The notes beneath the pieces are model-generated. The model saw only the letters and a program-made list of their open reading frames with translations. It was not told the DNA's origin and did not search any database. Below, piece after piece: positions 19,691 through 31,880 of a DNA stretch of 64,000 bases. Source of the stretch: Anaspis maculata (taxonomy: Eukaryota; Arthropoda; Insecta; Coleoptera; Scraptiidae); contig OX421963.1 of NCBI GenBank assembly GCA_949128115.1, positions 41,833,979 through 41,897,978 of the forward strand, given 5' to 3'. Both the position numbers and the translations under genes were made by a program. Position 1 is the first letter of the stretch, and each line of letters begins with the position of its first letter.

Positions 19691-21740
19691 TTAGCCGCTG
19701 TCAGTAAATTTAAATCAGGAGTCTGGAGAGCTTCACTTACTTTTACTACCATCTGGAGTATAGGATGCATGCATCATATACAGGGTGGCCCAACGAAAAC
19801 AGAACAGAGGGGTTTTCGGGCATTTCACATCATTGTTTCGAAAAAAGCTCAGACAGGTCGATTTTTAAATCGAGGGGGACATCTGAAATATACATTGGCA
19901 AATTTCTATCTTCAACCCCCTCACCCCTACCCACCTCAACTTTAGAATTTAAATGTACCGGGTATGTAATATCGGTAAATTTTCAACCCCACCATCTTCC
20001 TAAATTTCTCTGACTGTCCCATTTTATATCCTCGACCTCTCAATTCTCTTCAATTATTTCAGCGTCATCCTAAATAGCATCTAAGGAGAAAATTTTCTGT
20101 GGAGAAAAGTGTTGCTCAAATTAACCCCTTTCTTCTCCCCCACCTCAATTTCAAAACTTAACAGACACCACCTACTTTGTGATACATCGAATAAAAGGAA
20201 ATTGATTTCTCTTTCTGAAAACAATTTTTTTTTTTATTTTCAACCCATCTCCTAATAAATTGAACATTCGGAATATTTTAGGGGGAAAGAGACCCCTATA
20301 AGACCCCATTATTATTAATGTATCAATAATTACTTCTTTATTGTGGGTAGACGATGTATCTCGCAATTATACTGCGTATATCTTGGAAATTTTGAGATCT
20401 TTGTTTTCTTCTTCAATGTCACTTGTAGTAGAGCAAATGCGGAGGCGAGTAAGTATAGCAGCTGACTTCTTACCATAAAAGACATAAATGAGTTTGAAAA
20501 CCACGCAGTGCATTTTTTTTTGTATAACGTACCTATACCTATGGTGAGCTGACCAACGAGTAGCGATGGGTGCTTTGATTAATAAAAAAAATCAAAACCA
20601 TACCAGCTCAATCCTTAGAGCTAAATCGAGAGAAGGTTTATCAACACTGTAAATTGAAAATACTGACTGCAAAGTTCAATAAACTGCATCCGTATACTCT
20701 TTTCTGCAATCTCCACTTAATGGCACCCCCGCGGATACATGGTTTATAAAGAAGGAAGTATAAATGGATAACAACTTTAAAATTTCCTTTGTGAAGTTCT
20801 CTCTTAACAACGATACAATCTTTCACACAAAAACTTTAATTTATTTTCTCTTGGCCGAGCGTATCGGAGCATCTTCTTTGTGCAAGAATGAGGGAAAAGC
20901 GATGTGTAAGTAAAGTATAATCAAACATATTTAATATTTATCATCTCTCCACACTGCAGAGCACAAAAGATCAATTGAACTGTGGGTAAATGTAATTTTT
21001 TATTTTTTTCCATTCAAAATTGGGTCAGTCATTGAAACAAACAAAGGATTTTAAAATTAATTGGTTTTCCATTTACATTATAATCACTGAAAAAAAAACA
21101 GAAGCATCACTCTCTCTACTCATGTTTGCGTTTTTATTTGAAAATTTTATAATTCATTCATATTTCGATATAGGTAGGCATATCATACCCGTACAGGAAA
21201 TGATGATAATTGGAACTGGTATTGGTAAACTATGCTTCAATATGAGATGAGAACTGAGAACTTCTCTTTTGTTATTAAATAAATCTCGGTTAGGTATAGG
21301 TACAGACGTGTTCAGAGTATCGCAGGAACTTAATAACAACATCCATTATTTTGACAGGCGGAAATTATGATTCTCTATCATCACCACGTATACTTTTCTC
21401 TTCATAAACAATGCCGTGCAAAAATTCGATTTGATTTCATTCATACTCATACTCTGGGCTGGATCGATGCCCGCCTTTCCTGCAACCTTGATGTAGGAAA
21501 CCAGACTTTTGGATAATTATTGTAAGGTGGAATAAATCTGAAATTTGATAATTTCATCGAGCATTTTATGCTCCTACACATGAAGGTGTAGCTGCTCACT
21601 CGTTCCCTAAATGAGATGATCTGAATAATGTTGAAAAGTAGTATCACTGTCGACGTTACTTTCGCATGTATGTGATGTCCCCATCAGCGATGTAATAGAA
21701 TGTAATATTCTATAGATGTTTTGAAATAAGTCTCAAATGA
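19691..21740. other. Unassigned repeat-rich stretch
   Basis: A one-sided CAGGGTGGCCCAACGAAAAC foldback-type end occurs at about 19783, with no clear partner. The remainder has only short frames without domains. Confidence 0.4.
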
Positions 21741-21819
21741 ACACAACACATGAGAAGTCTGTCTGACAGAAGATTTGTAACTGCTTTCAGTTTGCGAAAG
21801 TATAACATCTCAGCGAAAT

Positions 21820-21945
21820 CAATGCCGGTGGAATTCATTCTGGGGCAATTCCTTCCAGGGAAAACTGTTTATTATTCCCAAGGGAAGTTTATTTCGGTGG
21901 AATTACTTCTGGGGAAATTCATTCCAGGGAAAATTCGTTCCTGGA
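21820..21945. repeat. Short repeated GGGGAAATTCATTCCAGGGA motif
   Basis: Three degenerate copies of a TGGGGAAATTCATTCCAGGG-like phrase occur near 21841, 21873 and 21911. Purpose unknown. Confidence 0.4.
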
Positions 21946-22337
21946 TTCCATGCAACATGCAACCTCAATGGATTGACGGTATGACGGTTTGTTGACGTTG
22001 ACAGAGAGTTCATTGTCGACAATGAAGCATCATCAAATAGTGTAGAAAGTTCTGGTATGTCAGTAACAAACGTGTCAGCATGGACAGACCTATTTGAGAA
22101 CCGAGCAAATTTTTGCAACATGATTTAATACCATCACAGGTTGTACTTTCGGCTCCCCATACCGTTCCCCAGGCGCGGCGTGACACCCGTTGCTGTCACA
22201 ATGTATCAAGTTACCTGATGGAATGGTTTTACGACTACACTGTGTTCGCTGTCGTTTTGGATGCGAAAAATGGATTCCGAATGGCTTGGAGAAGTCTCGA
22301 TGGAAATTGATCGTTGTACCTGGAACCGATCGACCCA

Positions 22338-23345
22338 TTAGAAAAACGTAGAGTTGGGACCCGCTGGCGATGAGTTCCGATTTCCCTTGAGAAGGCAGAG
22401 TTGAGACCCTTGGCTGATGCGTTTCGATCCCCTTCGAGGATGTAGAGTTGAGGTCCGTCGAACGCTATAGACGCTTTTCATAATTTCACGTTCAAGTCTT
22501 CGCACCACCGATCTATTTTCTGTCAATCTCAGCTCAGCGGCCACGCTCTCTGCAAATCCCGCGATGTCATCAGCAGGAGGCACATTATTATCCAATGTGG
22601 AAGGTGCCTCCATTATTTCCCTGATTGACTTGGTGGCATTTTGAAGAAAGTCATCCAGTTGAGGCTGAGTTTTCTTTTGAGAACCAGATGGAGTACACAA
22701 ACCTGCCCGTTTTCGGCCTCTAGAAGGTGTAACTTGCAACTCCTTCCTTTCTGGAGAGGTTTCTTGTTAGTACGTGAAGTTTTTACCAGTGTTGAAATCC
22801 TCCACGGTTCCATTGAAGATGGTCTCAGCTATTTATTTCATCAAGCTCATCCTGTGGAAAGAAAATCAAGTCATGAAATACTATAAAATGATATACTTAG
22901 TCACAGCGGCATGCCTAACGATTCTGCATTTCAAACAATGAAGCTTAAATAACTTACATTGTCTATAGTCTGCGTTATTGTGCTTGCATCGATGTTACTT
23001 TGGGATGGCTCGATATGACGTCCAGCGTCAGCTAAGAATTGCAGTAACGGAAACGTCCACAGTTTCCGTACGTACATTTCTTCGGCTGCTACTCTACTTG
23101 TCTCACTTTTCGGCTCTTTTTCTTTTTCTCGAAGAAATTGAGTTCTCAGCCCATGCAACTTTTTTACAATGTCATCAACTGTAAATGCCTTTTTTCTCCA
23201 TTTCATCTGTTATTAGATTACTTTTAAGACTTTCTGTTAGTGTACTTTGTTGTGGTAATTTTTGTTCCAAACCGAATACAAGACGGGTAGGTAACGTTTC
23301 CCAAAGCTCGATGAGCTTTGTCGTAGTATCATTTGTCTAAACCGA
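22338..23345 (-). pseudogene. MADF-domain protein pseudogene
   Basis: On the minus strand, fragments read KLIELWETLP (about 23290), NKNYHNK (about 23245), KAFTVDDIVKKLHGLRTQF (about 23130-23190) and YVRKLWTFPLLQFLAD (about 23020-23070), the order of a MADF (Adf-1-type DNA-binding) domain. A donor follows at about 22960, and a later exon reads QPQLDDFLQNATKSIREIM and FAESVAAELRLTENRSVVRR, resembling the BESS-side tail. Three stops in the first part and frame changes show decay. Such genes occur both in hosts and in Harbinger-type transposons. Confidence 0.6.
22345..22465. repeat. Degenerate tandem repeat, about 48-bp unit
   Basis: AGAGTTGRGACC-like phrases recur at about 22350, 22399 and 22446, with GATGMGTTYCGAT between the first two. 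Two and a half copies. Confidence 0.45.
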
Positions 23346-23566
23346 CATCTTTCTTTTTCTGAAAAACATGAAACAGGAATCCATGCATGAAGTTCTTTTT
23401 CACCAAAGGCTTAATTTTACTTCACTAACCGTTATTCTCACATCTCAGCTTGCTGTCTTGGGTTTTGATTTTGCACTTACTAGACTCTGCACATGCAGAC
23501 GACAGGTACGTCTCTGGCAGAGGATGTCTCTGATACCAGATTTAAAACGGTCAAATAAAACATGGT

Positions 23567-25184
23567 CAAAATAGTCCGGATGTTAAGAGCCATAATACAC
23601 CACCACCTTGCATTTTATGAATAAGAGATGCCGTTTGGTATGAGTGTTGTACATACCCATGCCTAAATTTTAAGAGGTGTTGCCAAGATGGAGGTCTGCG
23701 CAGACGTCATATAGGTGATCAAAAATGCAAAAACTCCAATTCATGAACCAAATAAGTTGGAATCATGAAAATTAGCATGTAGATTCACAATTCAATGCTT
23801 ATTAAGCTGAAACAAACTGCGTCTGGATATTCTCAGTTGTTTCTGAAATATGTTCAATTTAGTGGTCAATTACATGGAAATGGACATTTTCCAAAAAATC
23901 AGTGATTTTCCAAGATATTTGGATAAAACTTTGCATTTCCACAAAGAATCACCTCATGAATGAAATGCGATGTGTTGCCACCGTCCCCGCCTACTATTTT
24001 CGAAAATATGACAGTCGACTTCTTTTTTTCTCATGGCCGCCATCTTGGATTCACTCATTATGGAATAAGTGAAAAATCAATTGGTACTAGCAGTTATGAT
24101 TATAGTCAATAATAAAAATGCAAAAATAACGTTCGTAGTAAGTAACTTCCTGTAATTGGCCACTTGGAAATGTTAAACCCATTTTCACGAGTTTTATAGC
24201 ACTTCGGCGCTTAACACGATCAAAATGACTACTGTGAAGATGAGTATGGGGGTTTTGAAACAATCCATCATCTTGTTTGGTCTCTTTGGCTATCGTGCAT
24301 GTTCGAAAAAAAATTCTAATACCAAAAATGACCCACTCACCAAAAAAAACGGCGATTCAAAAACGAGAAATTGATCAAATAAACGTATTTCCAAAACTTG
24401 TCCCATTTTTCCAGGATATTTTCAGTATGTTTCGGGAATGACTAATGATGAATCAAGATGGCATCTTGACAAGATATTGGATTGTTTTGATACCCCGTAT
24501 TATTATTCATCTTCACAATGGTCATTTCGGTCGTAAGCGCCGAAGTGCTGTAAAACTCGTAAAAATGAGTTAACATTCTCTCATGGTCAATATTACAAAG
24601 AGTTATCCATTTGGAAGGGTTATTTTTGCATTTAGATTATTGACTATGACCATTTTTATTAGTTCCAATTGATTTCTCACTTAGTTCGTAATAGGCGAAT
24701 TCAAAATGGCGGCCATAATAAAAAAAGCAGTCGACTGTCATATATTCAAAAATAGTAGGCCGGGACGGTGGCAACACATTTCATTCATGAAGTCATTCTT
24801 TGTGGAAATGCAAAGATTTATCCAAATATCTCTGAAAACCACTGAATTATTGGAAAATGTCCATTTTCATGAAACCGACCACAAAATTCAAAATATCTCA
24901 GAAACGGCTGAGAATATTTCAACACGGCTTGTTCCAACTTGATAAGCATTGAATTGTGAATCTACACATGCTGATTTCAATGACTCCAATTTTTTTGGTT
25001 CACGAGTTAGATTTTTTGCATTTTCGATCACCCTGTATAGGTACGGCGTCTGCACGGACCGAAATCTTGGCACCATCTCTTGAAATTGAGGGCATGGGTA
25101 TGGGGTATGTACAACATTCATACCAAACGGCTCTGCTTAATCATTGAATGCAAGGTGGTTGGCCCCTAACATCCGGACTAAAAT
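23567..25184. mobile_element. Foldback element, about 1.6 kb
   Basis: The left end AAATAGTCCGGATGTTA and the right end TAACATCCGGACTAAAATAG are inverted. Arms run from about 23567 to 24330 and from 24420 to 25184 with good matching, for example GCCGTTTGGTATGA against TCATACCAAACGGC. The loop is short and non-coding. Confidence 0.85.
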
Positions 25185-25189
25185 AGTGG

Positions 25190-26720
25190 CAGCTGGTACA
25201 CGACACGATCATCGAACATCCCTGGGAGCTGTAATCTCGAGAGTAATCATACCTGGATCTACCTCTGCGTCTCTTTATTCCCACCTTCACCTCGAATATA
25301 TCTCGAACTAGTCCTTTAGGTCTCAGAAGATGTCCTACTATCCCATTTCTTCTTTTCTTCACTGTTTTCCACATATTCCTTCTCCCCCTCTTCTTTCTTC
25401 TACTTCCCTAGTGGTTTCTTTTTGTTTGAATTCTTTCCTTAATGTCCCTTCTAAACTGCGCAATATGTTGTCGCGAGGGAAAAATTGGTCCGAGTTTGGA
25501 CCCCAATAACTTTTGAATGACAAGAACCATTTTGATTCTGTTTTGACGGTTAGTGAGATCAGTCTTTCCGTTATTCACGTTCAGGAAGTGAAGATCTGGA
25601 AGCTCCATGTAAAATATCTACAGAGTGAAATGTAAAACAGTACAAAATTTTAGCAAATTAAACGGACCCCCATTTTCAGAATAATTTTTTTTCTCAAATC
25701 CAAATGGAAGGATTATGAAGCGTTATGTTTGAGCTTGCGCCCAGTTTCAAAATTCTTGAAATCGGAAGTATGGTTCTGACTTGATGATTTTTTCCTCTTG
25801 TACGATGCTGATTTATCCTATCGGTACAAAAAAGAGTATGTTATTCTGATGATGGGAGGTTGCAATTCACGAATATTGTTGCTTAAACGGTTCTCAGAAA
25901 CTTGACTTACAGACCATCTGAAATACCTTGATCAAGACTTCAAAAAAGGGGCCCATTCGAAATGGGCGACACAGCTGTTTTTTTTTTAAATTGAATTTGA
26001 TCAGATTTTCACAGCTGAAACAAACTTTCTTTGTGATTTTGACCTCCTGAACATGATGCTGATGGTCAATTTTAGTTTTTGATGATGACAGGCTCCCTGG
26101 GCTAACATAGTCTTTCTTGTAGCGATAGGATAACTCAGCATCCTCCAAGAGAAAAAAATCATAAAGTCAGAACCACAGTTCCGATTCTAAAAATTCTAAA
26201 ACTGGGCGCAAGCCAAAACATCACGCTTTATGATCCTTCCATTTGCATTTATGAAAAAAAATTATTCTGAAAATGGAGGTCCGTTTAATTTGCTAAAATT
26301 TTGCACTGTTTTACATTTCACTCTGTAAATATTTTACATGAAGCTTCCTGATCTTCACCTCTTGAAGGTGAATAACGGAAAGACTGATCCCACTAACCGT
26401 GAAAACGAAATCGAAATAGTTTGTGTCATTCAAAAGTTATTGTGGTCCAAAGTCGGACCAATTTTTCCCTCGCGACAACATATTTGTTGCGCAGTTTACA
26501 TCCTGAGTGATTTGACTGCCCAAAAAGCAAAAATTCAGGACTTCTCCTACCTCTTTGTTTCAAATCTGTATTCTCGTGTCTTTTATTTCTGTATTTTATC
26601 CCTGCCGTTTTGAGAATTTTCCCCACATTCATCTTTACATTATCAATAGATTTTTCTAAATCCACAAAACCCATGAAGACACCTTTTCTCATTTTTTTTC
26701 TTCACTATAACTCCTAGTAC
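25190..26720 (-). pseudogene. RTE-like LINE ORF2 relic, split by a foldback
   Basis: Minus-strand fragments: FMGFVDLEKSIDNVK and LKTAGIKYRNKRHEN (26550-26690), matching the RT block usually written GFiDLEKAFD; and RRNGIVGHLLRPKGL...KRRRGRSR (25250-25370), the C-terminal GH-LR and GRPR motifs of RTE/CR1-like ORF2. A foldback at 25454-26496 separates them, and the copy is 5'-truncated. It is inactive. Confidence 0.65.
25454..26496. mobile_element. Foldback element inside the LINE relic
   Basis: It begins AACTGCGCAATATGTTGTCG after TA (25452-25453) and ends with the inverse before TA (26497-26498). Arms of about 450 bp pair almost throughout (for example AAAATTTTGCACTGTTTTAC against GTAAAACAGTACAAAATTTT). 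Confidence 0.82.
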
Positions 26721-27210
26721 TTTCTCAGTCCCTGTTTCCATTCTACTTTGCACACCAAACAACAAACCCAACCAAAAACACCCAAATCCAGTGACAAACT
26801 GCAAGTTGCACGCGGCAAAATTACAGCATGTTCACAATTCATGCAATTTTTGTTTTTGCCTAGGCAATTCTGTGGCGTGCATTGTTGCTCAATGTGAAGT
26901 TAGCTTGGGAAAGATTATTCTGTCATGATAACATGCAGTTGTAGTTTTGTCCCTTTTTCAACAATTCTTGTCTTATTCAAGCTCTAAACATCGGACGATG
27001 TAGAATGAATGCTTCGCTCAAGGGCAAGGTTGATTATCAGTTCATTCTCATCCCAAGCCAGATTTCGGGACCTATGAAACGGCTGCGCTCAGTGGTAGAG
27101 ACCCAGCTAGCCTTTACCGATCCTAAAGACATGAGGCATTTCCAAAGTATTGTTGTTGTTCTATAAGATTTATAGTTGAAAGTTAACTTAAACTTTCTTT
27201 AGGATGTTAC
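26721..27210. other. Unassigned; includes a partial copy of the 54-kb foldback family
   Basis: 26935-27110 (GAATGCTTCGCTCAAGGGCA and CCAGATTTCGGGACC) matches the arms of the element at 53923-54784. The rest is unrecognised. Confidence 0.5.
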
Positions 27211-27599
27211 TCAATTAGGGTAGAAAATCAACCACTTATTATAATTGGAAGTGGAGTCATTCGGATCATCATCCATATCCACTGACCGACTGTTCGTGCA
27301 GCTGAATTCTCTACAGCTCTTGCACATGATGCTGCAGTTTAGATCTGAGTTCCTGCACTCACACCGGGCACCGCAGTCAATCTTGCAGGCACATGAAATT
27401 AACCGTAGCAGGCTATCAGGAGCTGGCTGCCTTGTGGTAGTAAGTGGAAACAGGCCCTGGAGTCCAGATTTCAAGCCCCAGTTTTTTGGGTTGAGGTTGA
27501 CGTCTAGCGACTGCTGGAGCTGTAAAGTAGAACACGCACATTAGTACAGTACTGCAAGCTTTTTGAGAGATGCAATCACCACATTCTACCTTGTAGTGT

Positions 27600-28325
27600 A
27601 ACCCCGTTTTCGATGTTGGCAGCGATCGTCGTTGTTTCTTGCCTTCCCTACGTCGTTTATATTTTACCTACGTTGTGTTAAGTTCTTACTCGAGATGAGA
27701 ATGTGTCGTGGGGGACGAGGTTTGATTCTTGAATGAAACGCGAATGAAATGCAAGCAAAATGAATGTTTATTGGAAATCAATGGCGAAGTTTTTGAATAA
27801 ATTTGTTTCTTTTTTCAAAACACCTATTGACAGTGATAAAATGACACAGCAAGAATGAAGAACAACAAAACACAAACAAATGAAACAAGAAAAATCATTA
27901 CAAATTATTTAGACAATGCAGGAATTTACAACAATAAAATGAACACAAAATCAGATTAACAAAACAAAACAATAAGTCATGAAACAGGTCAAACTGTCAA
28001 TTTAATCGCAAAGGAAAAGTGACATATTCGCTGACAGGCACACATGGGAAGAACACGTCAAAGAAACCCATGCGTATTGCCTGATTGGTTGCTGAAAAAT
28101 CCCTTCCCAAATGATCTAGACAAAAGTTAAGTGTGAATGAGTCATGATGAAATGACAGAGAAGTCACTCCAGTGATGCATTGATCAAGTCAGCGTGAATC
28201 GGTGCTTGAACCTCTTTGAAAGTTTGTTTCGTTCACAAGTTATTCACGTAACAACAAAAGGAAACTCGCTTAGCAATTAATGTTACACTTTACAAACAAA
28301 AGAAGTCAAATTGATAGATGAATAA
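27600..28325. other. Intronic or unassigned sequence
   Basis: It lies within what would be the last intron of the GCDTTSA-family relic. No repeat partner or coding frame found. Confidence 0.4.
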
Positions 28326-28605
28326 ACAATGAAGAAACGATTGGTAAACAAATAAATAAATCAGTAAATAAATAAACAAGACACAAATGATAAGTAAACA
28401 AGTGGATAAATCAGCAAGAAACAAATTATAAATAATGGTGTAGGTAAACGAACAAGAAACAAACGATAAGTAAAGGTGTAGGTAAATAAACAAGAAACAA
28501 ATAAGAGATAAACAGGTAGATGAATAAACAAGAAACCAATGAGAGATAAATAGGTGGATAAATAAACAAGAAACAGGTGAGAGGTAAATAAGTAGAGAAC
28601 TTAAA
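28326..28605. repeat. Minisatellite AATAAACAAGAAACAAATGA
   Basis: About six degenerate units of 40-46 bp containing AATAAACAAGAAAC and GATAAATAGGTRGAT. Reading frames across it on the minus strand (LFIYLPIYLS-like) are products of the repeat. Confidence 0.8.
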
Positions 28606-29620
28606 GTTGGTCATACTTTTTGTAAGCAAATGGAAGGAAGAAGTATCTATAACACATTCGCCCGAAATTCCCCAGCAGTCACCCATCAAAAACCCCACAG
28701 ATACATACTTACATTCAAAACAGAACAATGGTTAGTAAACAGTAATCACATACAAGAAATAACAGTAAATACAAGAAAATCGACTCGAGCCAACCTGTGG
28801 CCCTCTCTTCGTCGTTATACATAATTTCCCCCCAAATAAGAAACGGTTAGTAGACTCAACAAGGCAGATTCATACGAGTAGGTGGAAACCCCTCCCCCCA
28901 GGACACGGAGAAGCGGCAAGTCTCTCTTTCCTTTCTTCACTTTCATGTATAACCCGGCAATGAACAATGAAATGAGAATGAATCATCAAAAGTACTGCTC
29001 TCTACTTAGCGGCTGATTTTGGCGTAGTGGAATTTCTTTTTGTCGTCTTACTGTTTGTGACGTAACTTGGGGGAAAGAAACAATTAATGAGACCTAGAAG
29101 TACGCGCGATAGCGCGGCCTTGAGGTCACGTCATGAGTGCGAAAAAAGCACACCCACTAGATTACGGCCTGTGCCATCAATATTGAGATCATTTGGGAGT
29201 AGAAAAATTACACAAAATTCAAAGCTGTGCGAAGCACCTTGATTTCAAAGGGGAAAAACTGCGGGTTATGCAAGCCCATTGAGAACAAAGAGGACAAAGC
29301 ATTTCGTGTTATTTACAATAATTTTGCGGACAAAATAGGTATCTGAATGCATGATTTGGTGAGTGGGTGGAAGTCAAAATTTCGATAGAATAATCAAAGA
29401 AAGACAGACCTTAACTTAGGAGAAACCGACGCACAGTTGCACTGAAAAATCACGTGTTCTTCACCACAGCTGATTCTTTTCTCTTCTCTGCCCGCAGCTG
29501 CTGCTCCCCCGGCTCCCCTCGCGCAGCGCCATTTCCCTCTTTCATCCGCAAACGCTACGCACGTCAACGACCGTACCTACTTCAGGTACCAACGTACTAA
29601 TAAAACAAAGGGGGAATACC
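28606..29620. other. Unassigned stretch
   Basis: No coding domain seen. GC content rises near 29470-29560. It is probably still the intron of the GCDTTSA-family relic, whose penultimate exon ends at about 29652. Confidence 0.4.
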
Positions 29621-30167
29621 ACAACCTAACGCCGTTACCTGGAAGTATGCGCGGAACAAATGCTGTTCACAGGCGGCACTTGTTGGTGGAAGGCTCGCCA
29701 AATCAAGGAAGCTGTCAACGGCTGCTTCGCTACGCTCTGGTTGATCGAAATACTCGTAGCTAGTCCAAAGTGCGTCTTTGAGCGGTCCTGCTCACTGCCT
29801 CCATAAGGCCACAGCCCTCTTGCTTAATGCGGGATTCTAGAATACCGTGGAGCATTCCCGTAGCTCTAGCCTTTTCTTCAGAAGCTTCCACGCCTTCTGC
29901 TTCCCCATTCAATACAGAGCTGACGTGGTGTCGCATCCTGTTATGGCGTGGCAGAAGAGGACGGATTTGTTCATTTTATCAGGGCTTTTCCGGATCTCCT
30001 GGATCTTAAATACTCGTCCACTTGCACTGCTCGTGGCTGGATATAGCATTAAGTTTGAGGTGTCATCTCATCTGTAGCACGTAGCACAGGCGAATTACAT
30101 AGCAAGGATGTCTGTGTCCTGGGCAATAACGATGACTTGCTGTTTTGACACATCCATGCCGAGAGCT

Positions 30168-30330
30168 GTGGTGGAACCACGAGCACTCGACAGTTGTCGA
30201 TCTCGACAATTTTCCCTTTCATGAAGGGTGAAGGGTGTAGAGGGGAGAGGGGAAATCAGGGTGAGAGGTGCAGAGGGGAAAAGGGAAATTGTCGAGATCG
30301 ACAACTGTCGAGTGCTCGTGGTTCCACCAC
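30168..30330. mobile_element. 163-bp near-perfect palindromic MITE
   Basis: GTGGTGGAACCACGAGCACT opens it and its exact reverse complement closes it. The arms are about 50 bp and differ by one indel. It splits the GCDTTSA-family relic between VIVRT and the VIVIAQDTD block. No unambiguous target duplication. Confidence 0.85.
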
Positions 30331-31320
30331 TGTTCTGACAATCACGGAGTTCGCATCTGCTGCAGCTTGAACGACAGTAACTCCAGCATTTTGAAAATAA
30401 CCTGAGAGTAAACTAATAAGACGCATTTTATTCTACGCGCAAGTCAAAAAGTCTGACTGGTTAGTCGCCACACATGATTGTGTTTCTATCGAAAACTACT
30501 TGTATGGGTGCCCGCTTAGAATAACGAAGCTTTTGTTCTTGAGCCTAAGTTCAGCTCTGTTTATACCCATCGAATCTTCAGGTGTAATACTTGGAAAGGC
30601 CTTTTGAAGAATTGATTTTGCAGTCATCCGCATTGACACCTCATCGAAAAGAGCAAGGGTGGCCTTGTAAAGAGTTCTAAACTGAGATACTCTTCCAAGT
30701 CTTCCTTAGATTTCACCACGCAAACTATCTGCATAAAGAGTTGCTGAGGCTTTACAGAAACGATTTCATCGCGGACAACAATGCCACCCTGAACTAATGC
30801 AAGCGGCTTTAGATACTTGATGTTTCCTGGGGAGCTTCACATTCTCGAACAATTTCCCAGTCAAAGTCTTGACGGCTGTCTCAACTGAAGCTTTGGCTCT
30901 GTCGCAGTTAGTAGTGTCGTCGCCAGCAATCCCAGAAGCCAGCGAGCGAAGACGATCTGACTCTGTAGACCACGGAGATTGGTCTTGCAGCCAGGCTTTG
31001 AAAGTATTGACGTCTCGTGCATTGCGCTTCCGGCGAGTCCCTTATTAGTTCAACATGTTGCTCTGAGGATCCTCCCTTTCACCCTAGTCATCTTTTCCAA
31101 AGAATCACACACTGTCATGCAGACAGGCCACTACGAAGTATGCCAGCGTACTGTCCGTAATTCCTCTTCCACGTGTGAGCCTACCTATTGAACTTTGAAC
31201 TGATGCATTAGATCTTGCTCGATCGACATATCCGTCCATACTCCGGTCCATGGGTCAGGTGTGCAACGCACACTGAAGAATTTCTCTTCTGTGAGCTGTT
31301 TGAATTCAGAGAATTGAATC

Positions 31321-31880
31321 TTATGGTCGAAGGCCTATAGTGATTTTCCCTGGTAAGAATAACGACACTGTATCCAATACTACGTATGTGACTAGAACTA
31401 GCGAACTAGCGAATATTATAGCACTTACCTGCATGTTACACATGTAACCTGATAAGATAAATTTCTCTCCACGAGATCTTAAAAACCTCTTCATTTTCGG
31501 TGTCTCCTCTTTCCACACTAGCCCGCAGCAAAGTTGATAGCCGAATAATCTGAACTATCACATTCCAATCTTCAAGAGGCAACTTACAAAAACAGCAAAC
31601 GCCCCTGTCTGCCATAACATATCATCGAGCGTAAGACGTACGAGATCAGCGGCTTGAGCTCACCAGTATTTGATCATTCTTGGTGACGAAATGTGAGCCA
31701 CATGAAGCTTTCACTACAAAATTGGCTCAAAGTCTTTGTCTTGTTGTATGTTCATGCTCTTCCATATTCTATTATTCACATTGCCATTATTACCAGCATA
31801 GATTGCTAGAGGTGAGTGAAAAAGATGCAACATCAACATCAACACTTGTAGTACAGGAAAAATAGTAAAAAAATCGGCAA
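31321..31880. other. Unassigned, possible 5' part of the GCDTTSA-family relic
   Basis: A minus-strand frame at 31430-31520 (KMKRFLRSRGEKFILSGYM) ends at a GTAAGT donor, which would suit an exon, but I do not recognise it. Confidence 0.35.

Larger units (their letters stand above)
27211..31320 (-). pseudogene. 'GCDTTSA' TE-associated gene relic
   Basis: Minus-strand blocks, in order: FSEFKQL and VWTDMSIEQDLM (31200-31310), IGRLTRGRGI (about 31180), RNARDVNTFKAWLQ and SLASGIAGDDTTNCDRAK (30880-31030), FENVKLPRKHQV (about 30840), IVVRDEIVSVKPQQLF, LFTRPPLLFDEVSMRMT (about 30640), VTVVQAAADANSVIVRT (about 30350), VIVIAQDTDILAML (about 30110), VLFCHAITGCDTTSALY (about 29950), SLPPTSAACEQHLFRAYFQ (about 29680), then an exon at 27211-27519 ending in a Cys-rich tail (LISCACKIDCGARCECR...CSIMCKSC). 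I recall this order from a multicopy uncharacterised family of arthropod and cnidarian genomes; it has no name I can give. Stops, frameshifts and a MITE show that it is dead. Confidence 0.68.

Noticed and set aside
28290..28728. Two hydrophobic, membrane-like minus-strand frames
   Set aside because: They are translations of the AATAAACAAGAAAC minisatellite.
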